The notes under the pieces: generated by a model
Told to the model about the DNA's origin: nothing
The model's input: the letters and a program-made list of their open reading frames with translations, nothing else
Databases searched by the model: none
NCBI GenBank assembly: GCA_018242525.1
Contig: JAFEBS010000001.1
Span: 31,615 to 95,614, forward strand
Reading direction: 5' to 3'
Source: Planctomycetota bacterium
GTDB taxonomy: Bacteria > Planctomycetota > Planctomycetia > Planctomycetales > Planctomycetaceae
Length of the DNA: 64,000 nt
Shown here: one piece after another, positions 35,934 through 46,030 of the stretch
How positions within the stretch are numbered: the stretch's first letter is position 1
Layout of the letters: the number at the start of each line of letters is the position of its first letter
Position numbers and translations under genes: made by a program

Positions 35934-36135
35934 AACTCTTCCTTCGATACTGGCGGTCAGACTCCGCCAAAGTTGAGGGGCACGGCCCCCCGCTTCAATC
36001 ATCCTCGGTCGGGCAGCGGAAAGTCGCCCTGAATCCCACGCACGCCGAGGCGCGTTGCGTTGGCATGTTCATCGGTCACCATTGAAGGTCCGCCCCGAGG
36101 TTGGGGGCAGGCAATGAAAACCGGTTTCGCAGCTG

Positions 36136-38778
36136 TTATTTGGATTCTTCACCGCGTCGCATGCGGAAGGGATCGCTCTTCGCGATTTCGGCGACCAGCA
36201 CCGAAAACCGGAACTTCTGATCCTTCAGAGTTTTGACAATCTTATCCGTCGCACACCGATCATAGAACTCTAATCCGCGTCCCAAGGCATAAGTCAGCAT
36301 CTTTTCCGTCAGACATTCGCCAAATTCGCACTGTTTTTGTCGTAAAACCTCTGCCAGCTCGATGGGACCATCGAAATGGCTCCCCCCTGGCAGTTCACCC
36401 GTGGTGTCCAATGGTTTGCCATTGTCCATGTCCCGCCAGCGGCCGATCGCGTCGAAATTCTCCATTCCAAAGCCCAATTGGTCCATGACCCGGTGGCAGG
36501 AATTGCAGGTTGGATTCTGTCGGTGCAGCTCTAACTGCTGACGCAGTGTCGCGTTCGGTGCGGACTTGGCGGTTTCTGCCAGCTCGGGAACATTCGGCGG
36601 TGGAGGCGGAGGCGGCTGATCCAGGATCACTTCCATCACCCATTTTCCCCGTTTGACGGGGGATGTCCGATCGGGATTCGACGTTAAGGTCAGAATGCTC
36701 CCCTGCGTCAGCAAACCAGCCCGGTTTTTTCCGTCCAGCCGAACTCGCTGGAATTTCGTCGCGGCAGCGGCTTCCGGAACGTCCTCCAAGCCGTAGTGCC
36801 GGGCCAGGCGTTCGTTGACGAACGTATACGGTCCGTCCAGGAATTCCAGGATCGGACGGTCTTCGCGCATGATGTACTCGAAGAATTGGCGAGTTTCCTG
36901 TTTCATGTCTTCACGCAACTCTGGCGTGAATTCTGGAAACTGTTTGGGATCCGGAGTGATCTCGTTCAGGATCCGCAGTTGCAGCCATTGTTCGGCAAAG
37001 TTGTCGACCAGGGCTTGTGACCTGGGATCTTTCAACATCCGCCGGACTTGATCGTCGAGAACCGCGTCGTGGTGCAGGTCCCCCTGGGAGGCCTGGGCCA
37101 GCAATGCGTCGTCCGGCATGCTGCTCCAGAGAAAGTAAGACAGACGGGATGCCAATTCAAAGTCATTCAGCGCGTGCTTGTCACCGGGATCATCCGGAGT
37201 CTTGTCGGTCTCCAGGCGATACAGAAAGTGAGGTGAGACCAGTGCGGCGGACACGGCGATCTGCATTCCAAAGGGAAACGATTCCCCCTTGTTGACCGCC
37301 TGTTCGACAAATGCCACGTACCGATCAACTTCGCCATCGGTAACGGGTCGTCGGAACGCTCGACGCAAAAAAGGCCGCAGGTTTTCACGAGCGGCCTCGG
37401 ACGGTGACTTGCCATCCGTCGGCATGACCGCCAGCAGTTGCTTGTGAGCCGCCGGCAACTCGTTCGGTTCGACATTCACGGGGCCGACAATCTGCAAATC
37501 ATGCACGATCAAGTTTCGATCTCGTCGACCCTTGTCCCTGGCCTTGGGGTCATAAAAGTCGTTCAGAAACCCAACCGATAACCTGTGATTGCCCCGGGCA
37601 ACCTGGAAACGAGATTCACACGACTGTGGCTGGGAGTCTTTCGCCTTCACTTCAAACGTCTCTAGAACCTTGCCGTCCAGGCGATATTCCATCCTGGCAT
37701 GTTCATTCCCGGCGGGCGTTTCGGCGGCCTGGGTTCGCAGCAGATACTCCCCCGCGAGGGGGAATTCCATCTCGGCAGTGACATTCCCCTCCGAAACGAG
37801 GATCACGGCATCGGCATCATGGGGATGGGCCGCCTGGCTCAGAGTCAACTGCCCGCGGGAAAACTCTCGAATTTTGGGCTTGGTGGAATCCACCACGAGG
37901 ATCGCTTCGGCCGCGATTTTCTCGGCGGCGTCCAGATACTTTTCCATCAACAGCGGAGGCAGTGACAGGACGTCTCCGATGTTGTCAAAGCCGTAACCGA
38001 CATCGTCTGAGGGAAAGTCGTCAGCCGGTCGAACGGCCACTCCCAACAGATCACGCACCGTGTTGTTGTATTCGGCACGATTCAATCGCCGGATGGTGAC
38101 CCGGCCAGGATCTGACACCTTTGAGCAGTCAATCCGATACAGAGCCCCTTCCAGGAAATCGAGCAGTTGCTCCTTTTCCGCAGGGGTTGGTTGCGGGCTG
38201 TCGGCCGGAGGCATGTTTCCGTTCGAGATCATCTCGAACGAACGTTCCCACGTCTTGCGATCTTTCAGCATCGCCGCTTCGTTGGGATATCGGGCAAACG
38301 AAATCCCGGCCTCAGGCTCGTCGCCGCCGTGGCACTTGCCACAGTACTTCTTGACGATGGGTGTCACGGCGACGTCGAAGCCAGGCTTTGGGATCGCCGT
38401 TTCCGCGGCCTGACTGTGCCGTTTGCCAGACGAAATCACTGTCATTGCCACAAGCACAACTGCCGCCAGCGCTGCCGAAAACCCGGCACCCACAAGGAAC
38501 GACTGGCCGTCAATCCGCGACCACCAGGCGGACTCTGGCCGCGATTGTGCGGTGCGGATTCGCTCGCCCCACGACAGGCTGCTGCCCCGTTTGGGAGCGG
38601 TCGCGACCGGTGGTTCGCCCAATTCAGCAACCTGATCCCGCAGTTCCGCAGTGCCCAGACTGGGAACGACATAGACCGCACGACAGGCTGGATTTGGGCA
38701 TTTTCCGCGCCGACCCGAAAACTTGGCGTCGACCCGAAACGCCTGGCCGCAGGCAGCGCAGGTAACGGGGACGTGCAT
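36136..38778 (-). CDS. DUF1592/DUF1588-type cytochrome c with N-terminal zinc ribbon
   Basis: 880 residues with GAAGG upstream. Order: zinc ribbon (CAACGQAF...CPNPAC, about 8-33), basic/Pro linker, one membrane helix (about 93-116, GAGFSAALAAVVLVAMTVI), c-type haem motif CGKCH near 146, DUF1587 (RRLNRAEYNNTVRDLLGV), a beta-rich carbohydrate-binding-like section (about 340-420), DUF1595/DUF1592 (YFLWSSMPDDALL, QLRILNEITPDPKQFPEF), DUF1588 (NRAGLLTQGSILTLTSNPDRTSPVKRG, cited in parts) and DUF1585 near the end (ALGRGLEFYDRC). Such PSCyt proteins work outside the membrane, probably in polysaccharide or organic-carbon oxidation. The cytosolic-type zinc ribbon in front is unusual. Confidence 0.88.
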   Translation of the reverse strand: MHVPVTCAACGQAFRVDAKFSGRRGKCPNPACRAVYVVPSLGTAELRDQVAELGEPPVATAPKRGSSLSWGERIRTAQSRPESAWWSRIDGQSFLVGAGFSAALAAVVLVAMTVISSGKRHSQAAETAIPKPGFDVAVTPIVKKYCGKCHGGDEPEAGISFARYPNEAAMLKDRKTWERSFEMISNGNMPPADSPQPTPAEKEQLLDFLEGALYRIDCSKVSDPGRVTIRRLNRAEYNNTVRDLLGVAVRPADDFPSDDVGYGFDNIGDVLSLPPLLMEKYLDAAEKIAAEAILVVDSTKPKIREFSRGQLTLSQAAHPHDADAVILVSEGNVTAEMEFPLAGEYLLRTQAAETPAGNEHARMEYRLDGKVLETFEVKAKDSQPQSCESRFQVARGNHRLSVGFLNDFYDPKARDKGRRDRNLIVHDLQIVGPVNVEPNELPAAHKQLLAVMPTDGKSPSEAARENLRPFLRRAFRRPVTDGEVDRYVAFVEQAVNKGESFPFGMQIAVSAALVSPHFLYRLETDKTPDDPGDKHALNDFELASRLSYFLWSSMPDDALLAQASQGDLHHDAVLDDQVRRMLKDPRSQALVDNFAEQWLQLRILNEITPDPKQFPEFTPELREDMKQETRQFFEYIMREDRPILEFLDGPYTFVNERLARHYGLEDVPEAAAATKFQRVRLDGKNRAGLLTQGSILTLTSNPDRTSPVKRGKWVMEVILDQPPPPPPPNVPELAETAKSAPNATLRQQLELHRQNPTCNSCHRVMDQLGFGMENFDAIGRWRDMDNGKPLDTTGELPGGSHFDGPIELAEVLRQKQCEFGECLTEKMLTYALGRGLEFYDRCATDKIVKTLKDQKFRFSVLVAEIAKSDPFRMRRGEESK

Positions 38779-39259
38779 GAGGAAACCTTCTAACCACTGA
38801 ATTAAGACGATTTTGGCGGCGGGGAAATCTCAGCAGACTGGTTCTACGAGATTCAGCAAGGGTAAAAATTGGTGGAGGATCACACACGAGTATAGCCGCC
38901 AGTTCCGGCAAAAGTCCACGTGTTGTCCGCGGCTGAGCTCACCGCCGACCCCGCGTTGTGGGGGCCTGACTGGCCAGCTACAACCAGCTACAGCTGTCAC
39001 CCGTCATTGATTCTGAGCACACCACCGGCCCTGTGTCGGTGGAAGCCACGGATGCCGACCAAGCTCAGTTCAATTCAAGGCGTTTGCAGTGTGCCAATTA
39101 TGGCTACCGTGCGTATGATAGCCAGTCAATCGTGGCTTCCACCGACGCAGGGTCGTTGGAGAGCTGCAAGTTGAAATGGACGTCGACACCAGATTCCTCA
39201 TTCTTATCTCACTCCAGGATTTGTCCGTATCATTCATTCCCGCCGGAAAGACCAGTAGC
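38779..39259. other. 480-nt intergenic region with a hairpin element
   Basis: This is the divergent space between the DUF1592 cytochrome and the TPR protein. It contains the inverted repeat annotated at 39029-39152; no gene or convincing promoter consensus was seen elsewhere in it. Confidence 0.5.
39029..39152. repeat. MITE-like inverted repeat, 22-bp arms
   Basis: CCCTGTGTCGGTGGAAGCCA... (39029-39050) pairs with 39131-39152 at 21 of 22 positions. The interior is about 80 nt without coding potential. Arms of this length flanking a short spacer are typical of MITEs or bacterial intergenic mosaic elements. Confidence 0.6.
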
Positions 39260-41824
39260 ATGCCTCAAACTGTCAACGGGATCGGAACGCATTACTACGG
39301 CAAGCAGGACGTCGCACGACGAAGCGGGACATGTCGCCATTGCGGCAAATCTGGGAATCTGGAGACGTACACGACCCGACTGTGGTTTGTGATCCTCTTC
39401 ATTCCCATCATTCCGCTGAAGCGAATCCGGATCCTCGACTACTGCTCAAGCTGCACGCGGCATTGGGTCGTGAATCCCGAAGAGTACGAAATGTCGCGGC
39501 AGCTGAGCATTTCGGGGGCAATGGAAAAACACCGGGCGGAACCGACGGTGGAAACCGCGTTGATTGCGCACGCGCAGTATCTGTCCTTTCACATGTATTC
39601 CGAGGCGGATGCATTTCGCCAGGGTGTGTTGACTCAGTTTCCCGACAATCCGGAACTGCTCCTGGGACTCGCGGGACATCTGGACCAGACCGGTCGGTGG
39701 ATGGAGGCAACGCCCATGTACGAACAGGTTCTGGCATTGAAGCCGGAATCGACAGACGCACGATTCCATCTGGCCTGGAGACGTACGAACGAGGGAAAGC
39801 TGGACGAAGCCTACGATCTGCTGGACTATCTGCGCGAGCGGGGGTCTGGTGTTTCCTTCAATCTGGAGCCCCTGAAAACGCTGGCGGTTGCGTATCAGAA
39901 GGTCGGACAACATGAGAAGACTTTGGAATTGTGTGCCGTCTATCTGCGTGAGCATCCACCGATTGGGGAACTCCACGAGTTTCGCACGCTGGTGAAGAAG
40001 TCCGAAAAGGCGCTGGGATTGGAAACGTCCCTGCTGCCCAGGCAGGAAGTTTCGTTGCGGGGGTTGTTCGACACGAAGAGCGGGAAGTACCCCCCGTGGA
40101 TGCGCTTCGCGGCATTCCTGTCGGTCGCCGTTGTATTACTCGCAGTCACCATGGCGGCACTCAATGAATACCGCCGCACTCATCGAACCCTGTATATCGT
40201 CAGCGCCTTCGCACAGCCGGTTCAAGTTTCGGTGGATGGTGGTCCGGCTGTGACGGTGAATCAACAGGGAACCGTGCCGATTTCCGAGGGGGCTCACCAG
40301 ATCACCCTGTCGGGACCAGTCAACCGGCAGATCAATGCCAGATTGCAATCTCCGTACCTGTCCCGGTGGTTGTCGAGCCCCATCTGGGTGTTGAATGTCG
40401 AACACCTTTCCGGCATCTATGTCAATAAAATCATGTATGCCGTGAACCCGTCTCCCTCAAAGATGACCTGGCTTGAGGATGAAGACGTCAATTTTGTTCC
40501 GCACGTGGATTATCCGTTTACAACACCGCCGGCGACCATGAAAGTCGAAGGCAACAACGGCACCATCACCAAGTACTGTGTGGCGGTCCAGACACTTCCG
40601 CCATCGACAATTGCCCTGCAGATCATGTCCCAGCCGGATCAGACCACGGCCCTGACATTCATCGAAGGGCACCTGGAGCGAAATCGAGATGATGCATTGC
40701 TGCTGGGGTCATACACGAACCGGGTCGTTGGAGAGGCCAATGAAAAGCGAGTGGCCGAATTCCTGAAGGAGCGACTTTGGAAACCGTCTATTTCTGTTGT
40801 GTGGCATCGGGCATATATGAACCTGAAATCTGAGCCTAGGCTGGATTCCCAATTGCGGGCTGAATACGACGCGCGACTGACGCAATCGCCTGATGACCCC
40901 ACGCTGCTCTACCTTCGCGGTCGTGTCAGTCCCACCCGGCAGGAACAGGTCACGTACTTCCAGCGGTCGTTCGACAAGGATCCCAACACGGGTTGGTCGA
41001 CGATGGCGCTGGGATTTGATGCCGCACATCGGGGAGACTGGGACGAAGCGAAAAAGTGGTGCAACAAGGTGAATGCCTTCCGGGGGGCAGATCCTTCGTT
41101 TCGATTATTGCGACACCTGGTTCACGTTGCTTTGGCAGACACTTCGGGACTGGAAAATGAGTATCGACAGACTCTGCGCGGCAACGATCTGGTGGAGATG
41201 TTGACGGCAGTCTTCCGATTGCTGGATGTGCTGGCAGCTCAGAGCAAGTTTGACGAGGCTCGAACAGAGTATGCCCAGTTCATGAAACGGATCTCATCCG
41301 GCGCGACAGTCACCGGTATGTCACCCTACGATCTGGTGGTGGACTATGTTTGCGGGGATACGGAAGAGTTCCTGAAGAAGCAGCCCGATATTCCCGCCGC
41401 GCAGGCGAGCATTCCGTTCGTCTGCTGGCTGGTGGCCACGGGCCAGCCGGACATTGCGGCGTCACTGCCGGATGTCGACACGCTGGTCAACGAGTGGGAT
41501 GACATGCTGGCCATCAGCGTCAGTTTCGCCCTGAATGGAAAGACGGACGAAGCGGCTGCCTGGAGGGCCAAAGCGTGTGAGCAATTGAAGAAGATGGATG
41601 GACAGTCGCAGCGCCTGGCCGAAATCCTGGAACGTGATACGGCACCTGATAAAGCGGAACTCATGGACATTGTCGTCTCGATTTCCGAAATGCCGCTGGT
41701 GCTGGCGGCGCTGGCTCAACGATTTCCTGATCAGAAGGCGGATCTGAGTGCCTGGGCGGCCAAATTGAATGTCAGCCGACATGCGCCGTACATGCTCGTC
41801 AAGCAAGTTGTTGAATCCCCATGA
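39260..41824 (+). CDS. Zinc-ribbon / TPR membrane protein
   Basis: 854 residues from ATG 39260; an upstream in-frame start is disfavoured. The N-terminus GIGTHYYGK, a zinc ribbon (CRHCGKSGNLETY...CSSC, about 25-65) with an embedded hydrophobic turn (LWFVILFIPIIPLKRI), then TPR repeats (about 115-240, LLLGLAGHLDQTGRWMEATPMYEQVLALKP in parts), a membrane helix near 290 (FAAFLSVAVVLLAVTMAAL), and a long extracytoplasmic TPR-like part. The next gene starts in its stop codon (ATGA), so it is coexpressed with an M48 peptidase and possibly a rhomboid, suggesting a role as scaffold or substrate receptor in membrane proteolysis. Confidence 0.7.
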   Translation: MPQTVNGIGTHYYGKQDVARRSGTCRHCGKSGNLETYTTRLWFVILFIPIIPLKRIRILDYCSSCTRHWVVNPEEYEMSRQLSISGAMEKHRAEPTVETALIAHAQYLSFHMYSEADAFRQGVLTQFPDNPELLLGLAGHLDQTGRWMEATPMYEQVLALKPESTDARFHLAWRRTNEGKLDEAYDLLDYLRERGSGVSFNLEPLKTLAVAYQKVGQHEKTLELCAVYLREHPPIGELHEFRTLVKKSEKALGLETSLLPRQEVSLRGLFDTKSGKYPPWMRFAAFLSVAVVLLAVTMAALNEYRRTHRTLYIVSAFAQPVQVSVDGGPAVTVNQQGTVPISEGAHQITLSGPVNRQINARLQSPYLSRWLSSPIWVLNVEHLSGIYVNKIMYAVNPSPSKMTWLEDEDVNFVPHVDYPFTTPPATMKVEGNNGTITKYCVAVQTLPPSTIALQIMSQPDQTTALTFIEGHLERNRDDALLLGSYTNRVVGEANEKRVAEFLKERLWKPSISVVWHRAYMNLKSEPRLDSQLRAEYDARLTQSPDDPTLLYLRGRVSPTRQEQVTYFQRSFDKDPNTGWSTMALGFDAAHRGDWDEAKKWCNKVNAFRGADPSFRLLRHLVHVALADTSGLENEYRQTLRGNDLVEMLTAVFRLLDVLAAQSKFDEARTEYAQFMKRISSGATVTGMSPYDLVVDYVCGDTEEFLKKQPDIPAAQASIPFVCWLVATGQPDIAASLPDVDTLVNEWDDMLAISVSFALNGKTDEAAAWRAKACEQLKKMDGQSQRLAEILERDTAPDKAELMDIVVSISEMPLVLAALAQRFPDQKADLSAWAAKLNVSRHAPYMLVKQVVESP

Positions 41825-43746
41825 CGGACGAACAGTTTGATCAACTCGTGATGCGGATCCAGGAACGCTATGGTTCCCGACCGTGGCTGTTGCGCGCGCG
41901 AACCCTGTGGCAGGTTCTGATCGGATACGCGGGATTTCTGGCCGGACTGCTGGTCGTCCTGCTGATTGTAATCGGCTTGTCCTTTGGTGCTGCGTTTGCC
42001 GACAAGGAACTTGGCGTGTTCCTGGCGGCCGGCGTGGCGGTGCTGCTGACCCTGGCGTTGAGTCAGACACTCGTCTTTCTTTGGGTTCCGTTGCAAACGG
42101 ACCAGGCCCGGACAGTGACCGAAGACGAGGCTCCCAATTTGTTTCGCATGTTAAAGATCCTGGAGCAGGACTATGGCACCAGGCCGTTTCATTCTGTTCA
42201 GATCACACCCCAGTTTAATGCCAGTGTGCAGGCGATTCCGCGGTGGGGAGTCTTCGGCGGTTGTCGCTCGCATCTGTTCATCGGCCTGCCCCTGATGCAG
42301 ATGCTCACTCCGGATCAATTCGCAGCCGTGATGGCCCATGAATTCGGCCACATTTCTTCACGCCATGATCGGTTCGGCACCTGGATTTATCGCCTGCGGC
42401 AGACCTGGTGGCGTGTGTTTCAGCAACTTCAATCGTCTCAAGAGAAGCATTCGCGGACCCGCACTCGCGGTCTGATCGCCCGTTTCATTGACTGGTACTG
42501 GCCCCGCATGCATGCCTTCGCGTTTGTGCTGTCGCGCGCCGACGAATACCAGGCAGATCGGCTGGCCGCTGACTGGGGCGGAGTTGACTCGACGGCCCAG
42601 GCCTTGTGGAGGATCGAGTGTTTCGGGCACCGGTTACACGGCGATTTCTGGGAGTCGCTCAAGTTGCTGGCTCGGGTCCGCGATGAAGTTCCGGATGACA
42701 TCGTGGCCAGAATGAAATCGTTCCTGGAGCAGCAGCCGACGCCCCATGATGCCAACCGGTGGATTGAACAATCCATGCAGGCCCTGACCAGCAGTGCCGA
42801 CACGCACCCCAGTCTGTCAGACCGACTGCGGGCTCTGGAACAGGATGTCACCGAACTGGCACAGCAGGGGTTTCCTTCTGCCGCGCAACTTTCGGCGGAC
42901 GTGGCGCTCCTGGAACCAGCGCTGCACCAGATCACTTTGGACGTGAATGCCCAGTGGGCCCGCGAAAACACAGCTGGTTGGCAAAATCTGTTTCACGAAG
43001 CGCGGCGGTTGGAAAAACAGTTGGAGTCGACTGCGGTCGAACCCGCAACCGCAGCGTTATTAACGGCCGAACAGCAGTGGGAACGTGCCCGGACCGTGGC
43101 GCAGTTGGAAGGGACGGCGGCTTCAGAGCCGTTGCTGCGTGAATTATTATCGGTTCATCCGCTGCACGGACCCGCCATCCTGACACTGGGGTGTTATCTA
43201 CTGGAGCGGGGGCATCGTGAAGGGGAGGATTTCCTGCGGCGGATCTTGAACGACAAGGAGCACGAACTGACCCCCACCGCGTGTGATATCCTCGCCACGC
43301 ACTTCCAGAAGCTCGGCCAGTCAGAGCAGGTCCGGGAACTGCGCGGGATCGTCAGTCGCTTCCAGGAAGCCCAGGCGGCGGCCATGAAGGAACGTAGTTC
43401 GGTGGCCGCCAGCGACACGTTTGTCGCACACGGTCTGACGGACTTCGAGGTTCGCGAGCTGCGAAAATCTCTCTCCGGCAACCGCGACATTCACTCGGCG
43501 TGGCTGGTCCAGAAGGAACTGCGGCACTTCAAAAAGGAGCGGCTGTTCGTCCTGGTGGTTCGGACCAAGCCATCCGGCTTGTTCGGAAGCACCAACGCGG
43601 ATGTGGACAACCGGCTGGCCAGATCCCTGATGGGCACAATTACACTGCCCGGTCGAGTCCTGATCATTGCCCCACAAGGTGGCTTCGCCCGATTGTCGAA
43701 GAAAATCCTGTCGATGCGTGACACCAATGTGTTTCTCCGCGATTGA
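41821..43746 (+). CDS. M48-family membrane metallopeptidase
   Basis: 641 residues. Two N-terminal helices (about 30-85) are followed by the peptidase domain with VMAHEFGHISSRH (HExxH form HEFGH, zinc ligands and catalytic Glu) near 175 and the downstream acidic zinc ligand in SRADEYQADRLAA. The catalytic domain is like HtpX/Ste24. The C-terminal half is a TPR-like helical region. It cleaves membrane or misfolded proteins. Its ATG overlaps the stop of the TPR gene. Confidence 0.88.
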   Translation: MTDEQFDQLVMRIQERYGSRPWLLRARTLWQVLIGYAGFLAGLLVVLLIVIGLSFGAAFADKELGVFLAAGVAVLLTLALSQTLVFLWVPLQTDQARTVTEDEAPNLFRMLKILEQDYGTRPFHSVQITPQFNASVQAIPRWGVFGGCRSHLFIGLPLMQMLTPDQFAAVMAHEFGHISSRHDRFGTWIYRLRQTWWRVFQQLQSSQEKHSRTRTRGLIARFIDWYWPRMHAFAFVLSRADEYQADRLAADWGGVDSTAQALWRIECFGHRLHGDFWESLKLLARVRDEVPDDIVARMKSFLEQQPTPHDANRWIEQSMQALTSSADTHPSLSDRLRALEQDVTELAQQGFPSAAQLSADVALLEPALHQITLDVNAQWARENTAGWQNLFHEARRLEKQLESTAVEPATAALLTAEQQWERARTVAQLEGTAASEPLLRELLSVHPLHGPAILTLGCYLLERGHREGEDFLRRILNDKEHELTPTACDILATHFQKLGQSEQVRELRGIVSRFQEAQAAAMKERSSVAASDTFVAHGLTDFEVRELRKSLSGNRDIHSAWLVQKELRHFKKERLFVLVVRTKPSGLFGSTNADVDNRLARSLMGTITLPGRVLIIAPQGGFARLSKKILSMRDTNVFLRD

Positions 43747-43831
43747 GCCGTAACTTGGGTCCATCTTGCACGATGATCGAGTATGCTATCGACTCGCCGT
43801 CCGTCGAGTGATCGCCCCGGGAAATCATCGC

Positions 43832-45064
43832 GTGAGTCCGTTTCGCAAAGCTCCTGTCACTGCAGAATGCATCATCGTCTGTACGGCGTTGTTTGTGATC
43901 TGTCACGCACAGGGGTGGGACGGCACGCGATTTCGGGACTCTCAGCGTCAATGGGGCGCGGCATTGGCGCTGCAGGTTGTTCCGCTCGATGACAATCCTC
44001 CGGAAGCCATTCATCGTCAGTTGCAGGGCCCGTTCGACTTGTGGGATGGCGAGTGGTGGCGAATCCCGATCAGTGCCTTTCATCACGGCGATTTTCTGCA
44101 TCTGCTGTTCAACAGTTTTGCGGCCTGGAGCCTGGGTTGGCGATTGGAGCGACGCTGGGGAAGCTGGCGATACGCCCTGTTCCTGGTCCCGGCCATTGTG
44201 ATCCCGCTGATGCTGGAGGTCCTGTTCGGCAATACGGCGATCGGCTTCTCGGGCGCAACTTGCGCCATGCTGGGAGCCTTGATTGTCGATCAAAAAGTCA
44301 AACCTCGCGACACGGACCTGCCGGACGAGGCGATCCTCGTCATGCTGGGATTGTTGCTGCTGGCGATTCCGGCCACCGTCTTCGACATCGTTCAGGTTGC
44401 CAACGTCGCTCATGTCAGCGGAGTCTGCTACGGCTGGCTGGCTGCGTCCTGTTGCAGCGGACCGCGATCGAACTGGATCCTGCGCACGGGGTTTGTAACC
44501 AGTCATCTGCTGCTGATACCGGGTCTGTGGCTGGCGATTCATCCCATGTACAACGGCAGGTACTTATGGTACCTGGCGGACCGCGATCGTCGGATTTCTC
44601 CGCTGGAGCGGGAGCCCTTGTTAAAAACAGCCGTCAAGCTGGACCCTTCGTTGACCGGGGTCTGGCTGAGACTGGCCAACTATCGAATGATCGAAGGAAA
44701 CCCGCAAGCCGCCTGGACTGTCTTGATCGAAGCCCTGGCACTCAATCCCGCGGATGAAGACCTGTGCGAAGGAGTGCGCCGTGTCTGGCGTCGGCTGCCA
44801 TTCGGCTCTGAACGCGATGCTGCCGAAGCCGAAGTCCGGCGCGTGTTTGGCGACCGGGCCCCCGACTGGATCCGCCTGATTCGGAACACCCGGTTGATCG
44901 CCAAATCCCCTCCCCGGGTCTCCACGGAACAGACACTGGACCCCAAACTGTTTCCGCTCGATCGTTCCGTCAACCTGCATTGGAAGCCGCATCATCCTGC
45001 TCACGAGCCGCCGGTCGTCGATCCTGATCGACCTGACAGCGCCCTGGAGGGTACGGCTCTTTAG
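43832..45064 (+). CDS. Rhomboid-family intramembrane serine protease
   Basis: 410 residues from a GTG at 43832, chosen because it opens with the family-like SPFRKAPVTAECIIVCTALFVI; an upstream TTG (43766) or GTG (43808) is possible. The catalytic Ser is in IGFSGATCAMLG (GxSG) and the His in VANVAHVSGVCYG, and the early HHGDFLHLLFNSFAAWSLG matches the L1/helix-2 H..xxHxxxN motif. A C-terminal TPR-like extension (LDPSLTGVWLRLANYRMIEGN, ALNPADEDL) follows. It sits after the TPR and M48 genes and points to a membrane proteolysis cluster. Confidence 0.88.
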   Translation: MSPFRKAPVTAECIIVCTALFVICHAQGWDGTRFRDSQRQWGAALALQVVPLDDNPPEAIHRQLQGPFDLWDGEWWRIPISAFHHGDFLHLLFNSFAAWSLGWRLERRWGSWRYALFLVPAIVIPLMLEVLFGNTAIGFSGATCAMLGALIVDQKVKPRDTDLPDEAILVMLGLLLLAIPATVFDIVQVANVAHVSGVCYGWLAASCCSGPRSNWILRTGFVTSHLLLIPGLWLAIHPMYNGRYLWYLADRDRRISPLEREPLLKTAVKLDPSLTGVWLRLANYRMIEGNPQAAWTVLIEALALNPADEDLCEGVRRVWRRLPFGSERDAAEAEVRRVFGDRAPDWIRLIRNTRLIAKSPPRVSTEQTLDPKLFPLDRSVNLHWKPHHPAHEPPVVDPDRPDSALEGTAL

Positions 45065-45115
45065 CGAACGGACACGTCAACCCGTCACAATCACCCTGGA
45101 ATCTCCTCAGGAACA

Positions 45116-46012
45116 ATGGCCAAAACAACTCGCACCCCGCCTCCAATTTCACAAGAGACGCGTGAACACCTGCTGACGTTGATTCGTTCAACGACTGAGC
45201 CAGTCACCGCCGCTCAAGTTGCCAAATTACTGACCGGTCCTCACAAGTTGAGTGAAGCCAGGGTCGCGCCGATCCTGGACGAATTCGTCGCACAGGCCCG
45301 CCTGAAACCGATTCCGCCGAAGACGGCGAAGGGAAAACCGCGGTTCTGGGATCGCGATTCGGTCGAACTGGGGCGCCTGCTGATCACCGCGACATTGGAG
45401 AAAAAAGGGGCGGTGTCGCAATCCGAGCTCCGCAAGGGAGCGAAGTCCGTGTCAGATGCCGACTTTCTGGCGGCGTTCCAGAGTCTGATCGAATCCCAGA
45501 AACTGTTTGAGCACCCGCCGCTCCCCAAAAAGAAGTCCTCTGCGTTTGGCATCCAGCCGCCGTCGCCCGAACTGTATTTGCGTGATCTGGGAATACAGTT
45601 GTCCCAAACGGTGGCTCAGCTCGTCGCGGCCAAGGTCCCGGCGGAACAACTGCGTCGAGCCCTGGTTCAACTGGTCGAGGCCACCGGTGTCTCCTTCAAC
45701 GCCAATGTCTCGCGAGCACCCGCCGCACCGCCCGAACCTTGCGTGACGGATTTGGTCGCCTTGATCCGCCGCATCGAACCGGGGGCCGACAACGGTGCTC
45801 TGGTGGCATCGCGCGACCTGCGGCGTGCGGCCAATCTGGAGAAAACGCAATTCGATCGCGCAGTGCTCGAATTGGCGTCGCAGGGACGACTCATGTTGCA
45901 TCGCCACGATTTTGCGAGTGGGCTCAGTGAGATTGAACGTAATGAACTCGTGACAGACGGGGCCGGAACTTACTATGTCGGGATGGCGTTGCGGCGAGGG
46001 GTCACTGGTTAG
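45116..46012 (+). CDS. Multi-winged-helix protein, first gene of a four-gene ATPase module
   Basis: 298 residues with CAGGAAC upstream. Three segments look like winged helices: about 10-75 (ISQETREHLLTLIRS...VTAAQVAKLL...FWDRD), about 82-130 (LGRLLITATLEKKGAVSQSELRKGAK) and about 225-295 (LVALIRRIEPG...FDRAVLELASQGRLMLHRHDF...YYVGMALRRG). A helical spacer lies between. No enzyme motif is present. It is predicted to bind nucleic acid or partner proteins. It is followed 18 nt later by an AAA-type ATPase, so it is probably the DNA-recognition part of that module. Confidence 0.65.
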   Translation: MAKTTRTPPPISQETREHLLTLIRSTTEPVTAAQVAKLLTGPHKLSEARVAPILDEFVAQARLKPIPPKTAKGKPRFWDRDSVELGRLLITATLEKKGAVSQSELRKGAKSVSDADFLAAFQSLIESQKLFEHPPLPKKKSSAFGIQPPSPELYLRDLGIQLSQTVAQLVAAKVPAEQLRRALVQLVEATGVSFNANVSRAPAAPPEPCVTDLVALIRRIEPGADNGALVASRDLRRAANLEKTQFDRAVLELASQGRLMLHRHDFASGLSEIERNELVTDGAGTYYVGMALRRGVTG

Positions 46013-46030
46013 TGTTCTGAAAGACGTACC

